Below, one piece after another: positions 9,553-19,496 of a stretch of DNA of 64,000 bases. Both the position numbers and the translations under genes were made by a program. Numbering within the stretch: position 1 is the stretch's first letter; the number at the start of each line of letters is the position of its first letter. The stretch covers positions 1 to 64,000 of the forward strand of contig NZ_JAJEQX010000022.1 of the NCBI RefSeq assembly GCF_020687545.1. The letters are read 5' to 3'. The notes below the pieces were generated by a model. It ran no database searches, was not told the DNA's origin, and was given only the letters and a program-made list of their open reading frames with translations. This DNA comes from Ruminococcus turbiniformis. Its GTDB lineage: Bacteria > Bacillota > Clostridia > Lachnospirales > Lachnospiraceae.

Positions 9553-10209
9553 ATGGAAGAATTACTTCGGAATTCCTTCCCCTTCTGGGACAGTCTGTCG
9601 GAAGAAGAGAAAGAAGAGATGGAAAAGAGCATAACGGAAAACAGATGCCCGAAGAAGACAAGGCTTCATTTCGGCGGCGGAGAGTGCGCCGGGGTACAGA
9701 TTATAGGTGAGGGCCGCGCCCGTGTATTTATCACCTCCCCGGGAGGGGGAGACATCACCCTTTTCCGCCTGCTTGACGGGGATGTGAGCATACTGAGCGC
9801 CGCATGTATGTTAAACGGCATGGACGTGGAGCTTGACATGGAGATGGAGACGGACTGCACGATCTATACAATACCGAAGAAAGTGTACCGGAAGCTTTAT
9901 GATGAGAACGGTGCAGTGAAAGACTATACGATGGAGATGATCTCGGAGAAATTCTCGGATATCATGTGGCTGTTCAATCAGTTCGTGTTCTCTAATGTGG
10001 CGTCGAGAATTGCGGGTGCGATTCTGGAGCACAGGGGACTGGAGGGCAGTGATGAACTTAAGATCACCCACGAGGTGCTTGCAAGAGACGCGGGCACAGC
10101 AAGGGAAGTGGTGACGCGGATACTGCGGCAGTTCCAGGCAGACGGGCTGGTCAGTCTTACGAGAGGAAAAATAACTGTTCTTGACACCCGGCGGCTGGCG
10201 AAAGTATAA
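9553..10209 (+). CDS. Crp/Fnr family transcriptional regulator
   Basis: One-component regulator of 218 residues: an N-terminal cyclic-nucleotide-binding-like beta barrel (~20-125), a long dimer helix, and a C-terminal winged helix with EVLARDAGTAREVVTRIL as the recognition region (~170-190). The four-cysteine iron-sulfur ligand set of classical FNR is not evident, so the signal is unknown. The start at 9553 is preceded by AAAGGTGGG and fits the promoter. The next gene is thioredoxin, separated by a promoter region with a TGTGA/TCACT dyad, suggesting a redox-related target. Confidence 0.85.
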   Translation: MEELLRNSFPFWDSLSEEEKEEMEKSITENRCPKKTRLHFGGGECAGVQIIGEGRARVFITSPGGGDITLFRLLDGDVSILSAACMLNGMDVELDMEMETDCTIYTIPKKVYRKLYDENGAVKDYTMEMISEKFSDIMWLFNQFVFSNVASRIAGAILEHRGLEGSDELKITHEVLARDAGTAREVVTRILRQFQADGLVSLTRGKITVLDTRRLAKV

Positions 10210-10210
10210 A

Positions 10211-10251
10211 TGTGATTTTGTCACTGAAAAAAGAAGAAAACGTGGTATACT
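10211..10251 (+). promoter_or_regulatory. Thioredoxin promoter region with Crp-like dyad
   Basis: TGTGA (10211-10215) and TCACT (10221-10225) form an imperfect inverted repeat with a 5-bp spacer. A -10 hexamer TATACT lies at 10246-10251, with no good -35 at 17 bp. A site like this can serve an activator. Crp boxes normally have a 6-bp spacer, so the assignment is tentative. Confidence 0.4.
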
Positions 10252-10294
10252 AAAAGCATCACAGAGATAGATGATAAAAAAGGAGGATATAAAT

Positions 10295-10603
10295 ATGGCA
10301 GTAGTAAAACTGACGACAGCTAATTTTGATCAGGAAGTGTTAAAGGCAGACGGCACCGTTCTTGTTGATTTTTACGCAGACTGGTGCGGACCCTGCAAGA
10401 TGATGGGACCGGTTGTGGAGGAACTCTCCGGAGAGGTGTCCGGCGTGAAAGTGTGCAAAATCAACATTGATGAGGAGATGGAGATCGCACAGCGCTACGG
10501 AGTGATGAGCATTCCTACATTCATCTCTTTTAAAAACGGTGAGATCGCAGGAAAGCAGGTCGGTGCGGTGCCGAAAAGCAGACTGGAAGAAATGGTGAAA
10601 TAA
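10295..10603 (+). CDS. trxA: Thioredoxin
   Basis: Cytoplasmic disulfide reductase of 102 residues with the active site WCGPC in FYADWCGPCKMM and the cis-Pro loop SIPTFISF. The length and fold order match classical thioredoxin. The ATG at 10295 is chosen over an in-frame ATG 24 nt upstream because AAGGAGG sits at 10280-10286, at proper distance. It lies downstream of a Crp/Fnr-type regulator. Confidence 0.95.
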   Translation: MAVVKLTTANFDQEVLKADGTVLVDFYADWCGPCKMMGPVVEELSGEVSGVKVCKINIDEEMEIAQRYGVMSIPTFISFKNGEIAGKQVGAVPKSRLEEMVK

Positions 10604-10620
10604 AAACAAGGGAATGAAAG

Positions 10621-10664
10621 CCGGAGCTTTGTTGGTGGTGTGATCCCCATCAATGAAGCTCCGG
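10621..10664 (+). terminator. Hairpin between trxA and addB
   Basis: CCGGAGCTT (10621-10629) pairs with AAGCTCCGG (10656-10664), with further pairing in the loop. No T-run follows, so it may be a weak terminator or an RNA-stabilising end rather than a strong intrinsic terminator. Confidence 0.45.
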
Positions 10665-10714
10665 TATTCGCATTACATATATTTATTATCTTGTATCGTT
10701 TTGGGAGGAGATCT

Positions 10715-13700
10715 ATGTCGCTTCAGTTTATTTTCGGCAATTCCGGAAGCGGAAAATCCACTTTTTTGTACAACAGCATCGTAGAGCAGTCTATCCGGCA
10801 TCCGGAGAAAAATTATCTTGTCCTTGTGCCGGAACAGTTTACCATGCAGACGCAGAAAGACCTCTGCCTGGCCCATCCGAGAGGCGGAATTATGAACATC
10901 GACGTCTTGAGCTTCGGTCGTCTGGCGCACCGCGTCTTTGAGGAAGTGGGGCAGGACGAGCGTCCGGTGCTTGACGACGAGGGAAAGAACCTGGTGCTCA
11001 GACGGATCGCAGGAAAATGCGGGGACGAGCTGACCGTGCTGAAGGGAAATCTGAAGAAGCAGGGATATATCAGTGAAGTAAAGTCCGTGATCTCCGAATT
11101 TACACAGTACGGGATCAGTCCGGAGCAGCTTGGGGACTTTACGGAAGGGCTGAATCCGGACAGTTATCTCTATTATAAACTGAGCGACATCCGGAAGGTG
11201 TACGAAGAATTTGAGGCCTATTTAAAGGAGAAGTATATCACGAAGGAGGAGATGCTGGACGTGCTCAGCGACGTGGTTCCGGATTCGGAGATTCTGCGCG
11301 GAAGCGTTGTGGCGCTGGACGGGTTTACGGGTTTTACCCCGGTGCAGGACCGGCTTCTCGGAGAACTGCTGAAAGTGTGCAGCAAAGTGTACGTGACGGT
11401 GGAGATGGATGAGCGGGAGGATCCGTTTGTGTACCGGCATCCGTACCAGCTTTTTGCGCTCAGCAAGCAGATGGTGACATCCCTTGTGAAGATTGCGCGC
11501 GAGGCGGGCGCGGAGGTGGAAGAACCGGTCTGCCTGTACGGAAAGCCCCCGGTGCGTTTTGCAGACAATCCGGAGATGGCATTTCTGGAGGCGGAACTGT
11601 TCCGGTACTCCGGGAGGACGTACGAAGCGTTTGCCGATCCGGCACAGACGGAGGCTCACGAGGATGCGCATGGGAAGGCCTGCGTGGATGCACAGATGCG
11701 GGCTTCCGGGAGCCGCTGTGCAGTCTCGCTCCATGAGGCGCGCAACCCGAAGGCGGAGGCTGAGTATGTGGCGGAGGCGATCCGCTCTCTTGTGAGGGAA
11801 GAGGGCTACCGGTACCGTGATATCGCGGTGATCGCCGCGGATGTGAATGTGTACGCGGACGCGCTCGAGAAGGCGTGCGGAACCTTTGATATTCCGGTAT
11901 TTATGGACCACAAAAAGAGCATCCTCCTGAACGCCTTTGTGGAGTATCTGAGGAGCCTGCTTGCGATGGCAGAGCAGAATTTTACAGCCGACAGTGTCTT
12001 CCGGTGTCTGCGAACAGGGCTGTGCGGGTTTACGATGGATGAGACGGACCGGATGGAGAATTACTGTCTGGCGCTCGGCATCAAAGGCTACAGAAAATGG
12101 CAGCAGGCGTGGGTCAGGAGAACTCCGGGTATGGGCGAGGAAGAACTCCGGGAGCTCAATCATCTGAGAGTGCGGTTCGTGGAAAAGACGGACGGGCTTA
12201 TGTTTGTGCTGCGACAGAGGAGCAAGACGGTAAAAGATATCACAGCCGCTGTGTGCGGGTTCCTTACGGAAGAAAAGATACAGGAGAAAGTCGCCGGGAT
12301 GGAACAGCGTTTTCAGGAGGCAGGAGAGCTGGCTCTTGCGAAGGAGTACGCGCAGATCTACCGGATCGTGATGGAGCTTTTCGACCGGTTTGTCTCTCTT
12401 CTCGGCGATGAGAAAATCTCACTGAAAGACTACTGCGATCTGCTTGACGCGGGTCTGGAGGAGGCCCGCGTGGGCGTGATTCCGCCCAGTCTGGACCAGG
12501 TGGTGATCGGAGATGTACAGCGGACCAGAATCCGGGATATCCGCGCCCTGTTTTTTGTCGGGGCAAACGACACCCTGCTCCCGGGAAATCTGAGCGGCGG
12601 AGGATTGCTCTCCGAGCGGGACAGAGAGAAGTTTGCCAGGGAGGAGATTGCCCTTTCTCCCGGGCCGAAGGAGCAGACGTATATCCAGAAGTTTTATCTC
12701 TATATGAACCTGACAAAACCGACAGAGTATCTGTCCCTCTCCTGGTCGAGAGTGTCGGGAGACGGGAAAAGTCTCCGGCCGGCGTATTTGATCTCTGATA
12801 TCCGCAGGCTGTTCCCCGGGATTGGCGTGACCGACGAGGAAAAGCGCGGCATGAAGGAAAGAGAGATTACAAGGCAGACGGGGATTCTCAAAGTTGCGGG
12901 AGGAGTCCGGGACCGCAGGCTTGGAGTGAGCGACGAGTGGAAGGAACTCTACGGATGGTTTATGCGCGACGGAGAGAACCGCGAAGAGATCCGGCAGATT
13001 TTAAATGCAGGCTTTCTGAAAAAAGAGGGTGCAGACATAGGAAAAGATACGGCGGAGAGGCTCTATCCGGACCGGACAAGAGTCAGCGTCTCCAGAATGG
13101 AACAGTACGCATCCTGTGCGTACGCGCATTTCCTGCGCTACGGGCTTCGTCTGGAAGAGCGGAAAGAGTACGGATTTGAAGCGCTTGATCTCGGAAATAT
13201 CGCGCATCAGGCGCTGGAGAGATTCTCGCGAAAGGCAGACCGGGAAGGCGTGGCCTGGACAGAGCTTCCTGAGGAGAAGCGGGAAGAACTGATCTCCGAG
13301 AGTGTGGAGGAGAGCGTCATCGATTACGGGAATACGGTGCTGTTCAGTTCCGCGAGAAACGAATATATGATCGGGCGTATCAGGCGGCTCATCGGGCGCT
13401 CGGTGTGGGCGCTCACAAAACAGATGGAGAAGAGTGATTTTGTGCCGGGCGGTTATGAGATGAAGTTCGGAAGCGGAAAGATCGACAGAATCGATATCTG
13501 CGAGGACAAAGACTGTGTGTATGTAAAGGTGACAGACTACAAAACCGGAACGAAGAGTTTTGATATCACGGCCATGTATCACGGGCTGCAGATGCAGCTC
13601 CCGGTATATTTAAACGCGGCGATCGGAATCGAGAAGGAGAAATATCCGGACCGGGAAATCATTCCGGCGGGCATCTTTTATTACAGGGTGAAAGACCCTG

Positions 13701-14176
13701 TCGTAGACCGGGAGGAGACAGAGGAAGATACCGAGAAAAGCATGTTGAAAGAGCTGCGTCTGGACGGCCTTGTCAACGGGGATACGGAAGTTGTCTCTCA
13801 TCTGGAGAAGGATCTGTCCGGCTCGTCGCTGTTTTTCCCTCTTGAGAGGAACAAAAACGGATCGCTTGGCAAAAGATCGAAGGCACTGCCCGGGAGCACA
13901 TTTGACGCGGTGTTAAGCTATGCGGAGAAAAAAGAGCAGAAAATTACGGAGGAAATGTACGAAGGAAAGGTGGAAGCGTCGCCCTATGAACTGGGAAGCG
14001 CGTCTGGCTGCGACTTCTGTTCCTACCGGGATATTTGCGGGTTTGACGTGCGCATTGACGGGTGCGGGTACAGAAAACTGGAGAAATACTCCATGGAGGA
14101 GGCAGTTGCAAAAATGGTAATGGAGGTGGAAGAAGATGGGCGTACAGTGGACGGCGGAACAGAAGAAAGTCATTGA
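10715..14176 (+). CDS. addB: AddB subunit of helicase-nuclease AddAB
   Basis: Subunit of the RecBCD-equivalent complex that resects double-strand breaks for RecA loading. The 1153-residue protein has an N-terminal Walker A GNSGSGKST (8-16), a central helicase-like region and a C-terminal nuclease domain with VTDYKTG. An iron-sulfur cluster is indicated by Cys near 801 and the trio Cys1099-X2-Cys1102-X5-Cys1108. The ATG at 10715 is preceded by GGGAGGAG and starts MSLQFIFG, as in homologues. It overlaps addA by 41 nt, so the two are co-translated. Confidence 0.95.
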   Translation: MSLQFIFGNSGSGKSTFLYNSIVEQSIRHPEKNYLVLVPEQFTMQTQKDLCLAHPRGGIMNIDVLSFGRLAHRVFEEVGQDERPVLDDEGKNLVLRRIAGKCGDELTVLKGNLKKQGYISEVKSVISEFTQYGISPEQLGDFTEGLNPDSYLYYKLSDIRKVYEEFEAYLKEKYITKEEMLDVLSDVVPDSEILRGSVVALDGFTGFTPVQDRLLGELLKVCSKVYVTVEMDEREDPFVYRHPYQLFALSKQMVTSLVKIAREAGAEVEEPVCLYGKPPVRFADNPEMAFLEAELFRYSGRTYEAFADPAQTEAHEDAHGKACVDAQMRASGSRCAVSLHEARNPKAEAEYVAEAIRSLVREEGYRYRDIAVIAADVNVYADALEKACGTFDIPVFMDHKKSILLNAFVEYLRSLLAMAEQNFTADSVFRCLRTGLCGFTMDETDRMENYCLALGIKGYRKWQQAWVRRTPGMGEEELRELNHLRVRFVEKTDGLMFVLRQRSKTVKDITAAVCGFLTEEKIQEKVAGMEQRFQEAGELALAKEYAQIYRIVMELFDRFVSLLGDEKISLKDYCDLLDAGLEEARVGVIPPSLDQVVIGDVQRTRIRDIRALFFVGANDTLLPGNLSGGGLLSERDREKFAREEIALSPGPKEQTYIQKFYLYMNLTKPTEYLSLSWSRVSGDGKSLRPAYLISDIRRLFPGIGVTDEEKRGMKEREITRQTGILKVAGGVRDRRLGVSDEWKELYGWFMRDGENREEIRQILNAGFLKKEGADIGKDTAERLYPDRTRVSVSRMEQYASCAYAHFLRYGLRLEERKEYGFEALDLGNIAHQALERFSRKADREGVAWTELPEEKREELISESVEESVIDYGNTVLFSSARNEYMIGRIRRLIGRSVWALTKQMEKSDFVPGGYEMKFGSGKIDRIDICEDKDCVYVKVTDYKTGTKSFDITAMYHGLQMQLPVYLNAAIGIEKEKYPDREIIPAGIFYYRVKDPVVDREETEEDTEKSMLKELRLDGLVNGDTEVVSHLEKDLSGSSLFFPLERNKNGSLGKRSKALPGSTFDAVLSYAEKKEQKITEEMYEGKVEASPYELGSASGCDFCSYRDICGFDVRIDGCGYRKLEKYSMEEAVAKMVMEVEEDGRTVDGGTEESH

Positions 14177-17100
14177 ACTCCGTGACAGAAACATCCTTGT
14201 CTCCGCAGCGGCCGGCTCGGGCAAGACGGCAGTCCTTGTGGAGCGCATCATACAGAAGATTCTCGACGAGGAGAACCCGGTAGATGTGGACCGTCTTCTC
14301 ATCGTTACCTTTACGGACGCCGCGGCGGCGGAGATGAAAGAGCGGATCCGTGCAGCCATCGAGGCACAGCTTGCCGTCCGCCCGGGAGACGCGCATCTGG
14401 AGCGGCAGGCAACGCTGATCCATACGGCGCCGATCACAACGATCCACAGTTTCTGCCTGTCCGTTGTAAGAGACCACTTTCATGTGATCGGGATCGATCC
14501 GGGATTCCGCACCGCCGAGGAAGGGGAGCTTAAGCTGCTGAAGCAGGACGTGCTGGATGAAATGCTGGAAGCGTGCTACGACGAGGCGGATGAGGAGTTT
14601 CTGGCGTTTGTGGAGCGGTTCGGCACGGGAAACAACGACAGAAAAATCGAAGAAATTATTTTAAGGCTCTATGAGTATTCCCGCAGTTATCCCCAGCCGG
14701 AGAAATGGCTCGACAGCTGCGTGGATTCCTACAGAATGCAGACAGACGGGAATTCCGCATCCGGAGCGGCGGACGGGGAAAACGGCGGAGATGGCCGCAG
14801 TGCTGCGGACGCTCCGGAAATGGAAAACAGGCGGAGCATCACACAGAGGGCGGCGCTGCGCGTCCGCTCCCGGGCGGAAGATGCATGCGGGATTTTAAAG
14901 CGCTGCCTTGAGATGTGCGAAGAACCGGACGGCCCGTATATGTACACAGAGGCGGTGCTGTCGGATCTGGAAGAGCTTGAGGAGATTGCGGCTGCGGAGG
15001 ATTTTGAAGAGATGGAAAAGCTCGCCTCTGCATTTCCGAAAGCCCGTCTCTCGGGGAAGAAGGACATGTCCGTCTCTCCGGAGAAGAGAGAGCAGGCGAA
15101 GAAACTCAGAGAACAGGCGAAAAAGCTGATGGACGCGGCGAAGAAGACATACTTTTTCGCGCCGTTTTCCATACTGCAGAAGGATATGGAGGATGCGGCG
15201 CCGTCCATGCGGACGCTGGCCGGGCTTGTGAAACAGTTTTCTGCCATGCTCGCGGAGAAGAAGCGAAGCCGCAATATGATTGACTTCAATGATATGGAAC
15301 AGTTTGCCCTTGCGATTCTCACGGAGGAAAAGGACGGTGTCCTTGTCCCGTCGGGTACGGCAGCGGAATACAGGGAGCAGTTTGACGAGGTGATGATCGA
15401 CGAGTATCAGGACAGCAACCTTGTACAAGAGACGATCCTTACAAGTGTGTCCGGGGTGTCGGAAGGCCGCTGCAATATTTTTATGGTAGGCGATGTGAAG
15501 CAGAGTATTTACAGCTTCCGTCTCTCGAGACCGGAGCTTTTTATGGAAAAATACAACACATACAGCCTGACAGACGGCAGCAGGCAGAGGATCGACCTTC
15601 ATAAAAATTTCCGGAGCCGGGAAGAGGTGCTGGCCAGTGTGAACGGCATTTTCGGGCAGATTATGCACCGGGATCTGGGAGGAATCGAGTATGACGACAG
15701 CGCGGCCCTCTATCCCGGAGCTGACTATGCGCGGCCCGGGGACGGCGGAGCGGAGGAGCGGACGACAGATCCGCTTCGGGAGGCAGAGCTGCCTGCGGGG
15801 GCGGATGCGTTCCGCACGGAGCTTCTTCTTCTGGACCGGGAGAGTACGGAGGAGGACAGCCGGGAAGCAGAGGCGAGGATGATCGCCCGCAGGATTCACG
15901 AACTGATCCGGACGGGGATCGTTACAGACCGGGAGAAGGGCGGCTTCCGCCATGCGGAATACCGGGATATCGTTGTGCTTACAAGAAGTATAAAAGGATG
16001 GGCGGAGACGTTTACGACAGTGTTTGCGCAGGAGGGGATTCCGGCGTGTTCCGTCAGCCGGGAAGGGTATTTTGAGACGTATGAAGTGAGCGTGCTGCTG
16101 GATTACCTGAAGATTCTTGATAATTTCAGGCAGGATCTTCCGCTTGCGGCTGTACTGACCTCCCCGTTTGCGGGGCTGAGTGAGAAGGAGCTGGCCGGGA
16201 TACGGATCCGATACCCGAATCTTCCATTTTATGAGGCAGTCCGGTCCTGTGCGGCGGAAGACGGGCACGGCGGCGTGCTGAGGCAGTTCCTGGCCCGGCT
16301 TGAAGCGTTCCGAGAGAAAGTGCCGTTTACGCCGATCCATGATCTGATCACGGAGATTATTGAAGAGACCGGATACGGCCTTTTCATCACGGCGATGCCG
16401 GGAGGAGCGCAGCGGAAGGCGAATCTTGACATGCTGATCGAGCGGGCGGCGGCTTTCGAGGGGACAAGCTACAAAGGGCTGTTCCATTTTGTGAGATATA
16501 TAGACCAGCTGAAAAAATATGATGTGGATTACGGAGAAGCGGGGATTGCGGACGAACAGGAGAACATCGTCCGGATCATGAGCATCCACAAAAGCAAAGG
16601 ACTGGAATTTCCTGTCGTGTTTGTGGCGGGAATGGGGAAACAGTTCAACATGCAGGATATAAAGGGCGCTGTGCTCATCCACCCGGACTGGGGAGTGGGA
16701 CTGGACGCAATCGACCTTGAACATCGGACAAAGATGCCGACGCTTCTGAAGAACATGATAAAAGAAGAGACGGTGCATGACAGTCTTGCGGAGGAAATGC
16801 GGGTTCTGTATGTGGCGCTGACCCGGGCGAAAGAAAAACTGATCATAACCGGGGCTGTCCGGTCGGCCGAGGCGTCGCTGGAATCCTGTGTCAGCAATGT
16901 CTTCCGTCCCGAAGGAGCGCGTACTTATCTGGACTGGATCCTTCCGGCACTTATCTCGCGTGAGACGGGAAGCGTAAGGGAAGAGATCCCGGTGGATATA
17001 AGCGTGATCTCGGGCGGGGATCTGGAAGCTTCGCAGGCAGAACTGACGGCTGAGGAGCTGGCGCGTGATGTGCTGGAAAACTGGGACGTCTCCCGCACGT

Positions 17101-17864
17101 TTGTTCCCGGACTTAAAGAGCGCCTGGACGCGCAGATGAACTATGAATATCCCCATGCGGCAGAGGGGAAGATGAAACTGAAATTTACAGTGTCAGAACT
17201 GAAGCAGCGCGCAGCCGAGGGGGAAGGCCCGGACGAGGCGGGAGAAATGCTCTATGCCGAGCCGGAGATCGTTCCTCTGATTCCGGAGTTTATGAAGGCG
17301 GATCCGGAGGCTTCGCGGGCAGATCCGGCCGGGGATCAGGAAAAAGGGCTTACCGGGGCGTCCCGGGGAAGCGCTTACCACAAGATTCTGGAGCTTCTGG
17401 ACTTCACGCAGAACTACGATGAGAGCGGTGTAAATCTGGCGGTGGAGACATTCCTTGAGAAAGGACGCATTACAGAGGATATGGCGGAGAGTATCCGGGC
17501 AGATGACATTCTGCATTTCTTAAACTGTGAAAGCGGGCAGCGCATGATGGAGGCGGCAAAGCGGGGCAGACTTTTCCGGGAGCAGCCTTTTGTCATCAGC
17601 ATGGACGCATCGGCCTTTTATCCGGATGACTGCTCCGGGGAAAAGATCCTTGTCCAGGGAATCATCGACGTGTATTTCGAGGAGGAAGACGGTCTTGTCG
17701 TTCTGGACTATAAAACGGACCGGGTGCGGCACGCGGCGGAGCTGAAGGAGAAATATCACGCCCAGCTTGACTACTATGCGGACGCCCTCCGGAGACTGAC
17801 GGGAAAACCTGTGAAAGAGAAGATTATCTATTCATTTACACTGAGAGAGGAGATCAAAGTATGA
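14136..17864 (+). CDS. addA: AddA subunit of helicase-nuclease AddAB
   Basis: UvrD/Rep-type helicase plus RecB-type nuclease, 1242 residues. Q-motif TAEQKKVI and Walker A AAAGSGKTA lie within the first 35 residues; IDEYQDSN is the Walker B region; RIMSIHKSKGLEFPVVF and LYVALTRAKEKL are late helicase motifs. The C-terminal nuclease has GSAYHKILE and LVVLDYKTDRV. With AddB it forms the Chi-regulated end-processing enzyme of Firmicutes. Its last 4 nt overlap the next small gene. Confidence 0.95.
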   Translation: MGVQWTAEQKKVIELRDRNILVSAAAGSGKTAVLVERIIQKILDEENPVDVDRLLIVTFTDAAAAEMKERIRAAIEAQLAVRPGDAHLERQATLIHTAPITTIHSFCLSVVRDHFHVIGIDPGFRTAEEGELKLLKQDVLDEMLEACYDEADEEFLAFVERFGTGNNDRKIEEIILRLYEYSRSYPQPEKWLDSCVDSYRMQTDGNSASGAADGENGGDGRSAADAPEMENRRSITQRAALRVRSRAEDACGILKRCLEMCEEPDGPYMYTEAVLSDLEELEEIAAAEDFEEMEKLASAFPKARLSGKKDMSVSPEKREQAKKLREQAKKLMDAAKKTYFFAPFSILQKDMEDAAPSMRTLAGLVKQFSAMLAEKKRSRNMIDFNDMEQFALAILTEEKDGVLVPSGTAAEYREQFDEVMIDEYQDSNLVQETILTSVSGVSEGRCNIFMVGDVKQSIYSFRLSRPELFMEKYNTYSLTDGSRQRIDLHKNFRSREEVLASVNGIFGQIMHRDLGGIEYDDSAALYPGADYARPGDGGAEERTTDPLREAELPAGADAFRTELLLLDRESTEEDSREAEARMIARRIHELIRTGIVTDREKGGFRHAEYRDIVVLTRSIKGWAETFTTVFAQEGIPACSVSREGYFETYEVSVLLDYLKILDNFRQDLPLAAVLTSPFAGLSEKELAGIRIRYPNLPFYEAVRSCAAEDGHGGVLRQFLARLEAFREKVPFTPIHDLITEIIEETGYGLFITAMPGGAQRKANLDMLIERAAAFEGTSYKGLFHFVRYIDQLKKYDVDYGEAGIADEQENIVRIMSIHKSKGLEFPVVFVAGMGKQFNMQDIKGAVLIHPDWGVGLDAIDLEHRTKMPTLLKNMIKEETVHDSLAEEMRVLYVALTRAKEKLIITGAVRSAEASLESCVSNVFRPEGARTYLDWILPALISRETGSVREEIPVDISVISGGDLEASQAELTAEELARDVLENWDVSRTFVPGLKERLDAQMNYEYPHAAEGKMKLKFTVSELKQRAAEGEGPDEAGEMLYAEPEIVPLIPEFMKADPEASRADPAGDQEKGLTGASRGSAYHKILELLDFTQNYDESGVNLAVETFLEKGRITEDMAESIRADDILHFLNCESGQRMMEAAKRGRLFREQPFVISMDASAFYPDDCSGEKILVQGIIDVYFEEEDGLVVLDYKTDRVRHAAELKEKYHAQLDYYADALRRLTGKPVKEKIIYSFTLREEIKV

Positions 17865-18136
17865 GAATTCTGCTGTACTATCTGATCCTGATCAACCTTG
17901 TGACATTTGTGATCTACGGAGCGGACAAGTGGAAGGCAAAAGCAGGAAAAAGGCGGGTTCCGGAGAAGACGCTACTTGTCCTTACCCTGATCGGCGGTTC
18001 GGTCGGCGCGCTTTTTGCCATGCTTCTGTTCCGGCATAAGACGAGGAAGCTGAAGTTCGTCATAAGCGTTCCTGTTCTTCTCGTCGTCCACTGCGTTCTT
18101 GTGGCTGCGGCGGTATGGTATTGGCCGGGCGGCTGA
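17861..18136 (+). CDS. DUF1294 small membrane protein
   Basis: Protein of 91 residues with about three hydrophobic segments and the motifs YGADKWKAKAGKRRVPE and GGSVGALFAMLLFRHKT, typical of DUF1294 proteins. Function is unknown. It is translationally coupled to addA through ATGA, an arrangement that may reflect shared transcription only. Confidence 0.8.
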   Translation: MRILLYYLILINLVTFVIYGADKWKAKAGKRRVPEKTLLVLTLIGGSVGALFAMLLFRHKTRKLKFVISVPVLLVVHCVLVAAAVWYWPGG

Positions 18137-18203
18137 AAAAGTCTGGAAAAACAGAAACTTTTCTGATAAGATAAGAGTGTTGTAATTGAACACAGAGCAA
18201 TGA

Positions 18204-18239
18204 AGCGGACATGTACCTGCGAGGAATATAAGGTCCGCT
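18204..18239 (+). promoter_or_regulatory. Leader hairpin upstream of dapL
   Basis: AGCGGAC (18204-18210) pairs with GTCCGCT (18233-18239), with outer AATGA/TCATT pairing nearby. It sits just ahead of the dapL ribosome-binding site and lacks a T-run. It is too short for a lysine riboswitch. Confidence 0.35.
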
Positions 18240-18268
18240 TTACTCATTGGTAGGAAAGGATGATCAAA

Positions 18269-19471
18269 ATGCCAAAGTTAAATGAAAATTATCTGAATGT
18301 ACAGGACAGTTATCTTTTCGCGGAAATTGCCCGGAGAGTGAAAGCCTATGAAGAAGCCCATCCGGACAAGGCGGGAAATATTATCCGTCTCGGAATCGGC
18401 GATGTGACGAGACCGCTTACAGAGAGCGCTGTTGAAGGACTGCATGAAGCGGTGGACGAGCAGACGAAAGCGGAGACATTCCGCGGTTATGGCCCGGAGC
18501 AGGGATATGAGTTCGTGCGCAGGGCAGTGGCAGACTATTATGAAAGAAACGGCGTCAAAGTGGATCCGGATACGGTGTTCATCTCTGACGGCGCGAAGAG
18601 CGACACGGGAAATATCACAGAGCTCTTTGCACAGGATAACGTCATTCTTGTTCCGGACCCGGTGTATCCTGTCTATGTGGACACAAACACGATGGACGGC
18701 AAAAAGATTATCTATATGAACGGCACAGAGGAAAACAACTTCCTTCCCATGCCGGACGACTCGGTGAAGGCAGACATCATTTATCTGTGTTCGCCCAACA
18801 ACCCGACGGGCGCATGCTACAATAAAGAGCAGTTAAAGGCGTGGGTAGACTACGCGGCTGCCAACGAGGCAGTCATTTTATTTGACTCGGCATACGAGGC
18901 GTTTGTGTCTGAGCCGGAACTGCCGAGAAGCATCTATGCGGTTGAGGGAGCAGAAAAATGCGCTATCGAGTTCTGTTCTCTGTCAAAGACGGCAGGGTTT
19001 ACGGGAACACGTTTCTCATATACGGTAGTACCGAAAGAGCTGGTGTTCTCTTCATCTGACGGCCGAAAAATGAGCCTGTATGATATGTGGAACAGAAGAC
19101 AGTCCACGAAATTTAACGGAACCCCGTACATTATCCAGTATGCGGCCGCGAAAGTGCTTTCGGAAAAAGGCATGAAGGAGTGTATGGAAAACATTTCCTA
19201 TTATATGGAAAATGCCCGTGTCATCGCGGATACGCTGCGGAAGAAGAACATCCCCTTCACCGGAGGCGTCAACTCCCCGTATATCTGGTTTAAGTGCCCG
19301 GAAGGTATGGAATCCTGGGAACTCTTTGACTATCTGCTGGAGAAAATCCAGGTGGTCGGAACACCCGGAGCCGGCTTCGGAGTGAACGGAAAATACCACT
19401 TCCGTCTGACATCCTTCGGAACGCACGAAAAGACAAAAGAAGCAATGGAAAGATTTGAGAAGCTTTTCTAA
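18269..19471 (+). CDS. dapL: LL-diaminopimelate aminotransferase
   Basis: PLP enzyme converting tetrahydrodipicolinate directly to LL-diaminopimelate, the one-step route to lysine and peptidoglycan precursor used by many anaerobic Clostridia. The 400-residue protein begins MPKLNENYLNVQDSYLF and contains RLGIGDVTRPL, CSPNNPTGA and the PLP-lysine motif SLSKTAGFTGTR. The start at 18269 is preferred over the ATG at 18260 because AGGAAAGG (18252-18259) would be too close to the latter. It is a single-gene unit ending in a long-stem terminator. Confidence 0.95.
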   Translation: MPKLNENYLNVQDSYLFAEIARRVKAYEEAHPDKAGNIIRLGIGDVTRPLTESAVEGLHEAVDEQTKAETFRGYGPEQGYEFVRRAVADYYERNGVKVDPDTVFISDGAKSDTGNITELFAQDNVILVPDPVYPVYVDTNTMDGKKIIYMNGTEENNFLPMPDDSVKADIIYLCSPNNPTGACYNKEQLKAWVDYAAANEAVILFDSAYEAFVSEPELPRSIYAVEGAEKCAIEFCSLSKTAGFTGTRFSYTVVPKELVFSSSDGRKMSLYDMWNRRQSTKFNGTPYIIQYAAAKVLSEKGMKECMENISYYMENARVIADTLRKKNIPFTGGVNSPYIWFKCPEGMESWELFDYLLEKIQVVGTPGAGFGVNGKYHFRLTSFGTHEKTKEAMERFEKLF

Positions 19472-19496
19472 GTTAATATTGTAAAAAAAGATACAA

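Noticed and set aside
14895-17156. Very long (753-codon) antisense frame opposite addA
   Set aside because: It is a shadow of a high-GC coding region on the other strand. AddA is complete with all helicase and nuclease motifs.
18137-18268. Lysine riboswitch before dapL
   Set aside because: The leader is only ~130 nt and shows one simple hairpin; the conserved five-helix L-box core is absent.
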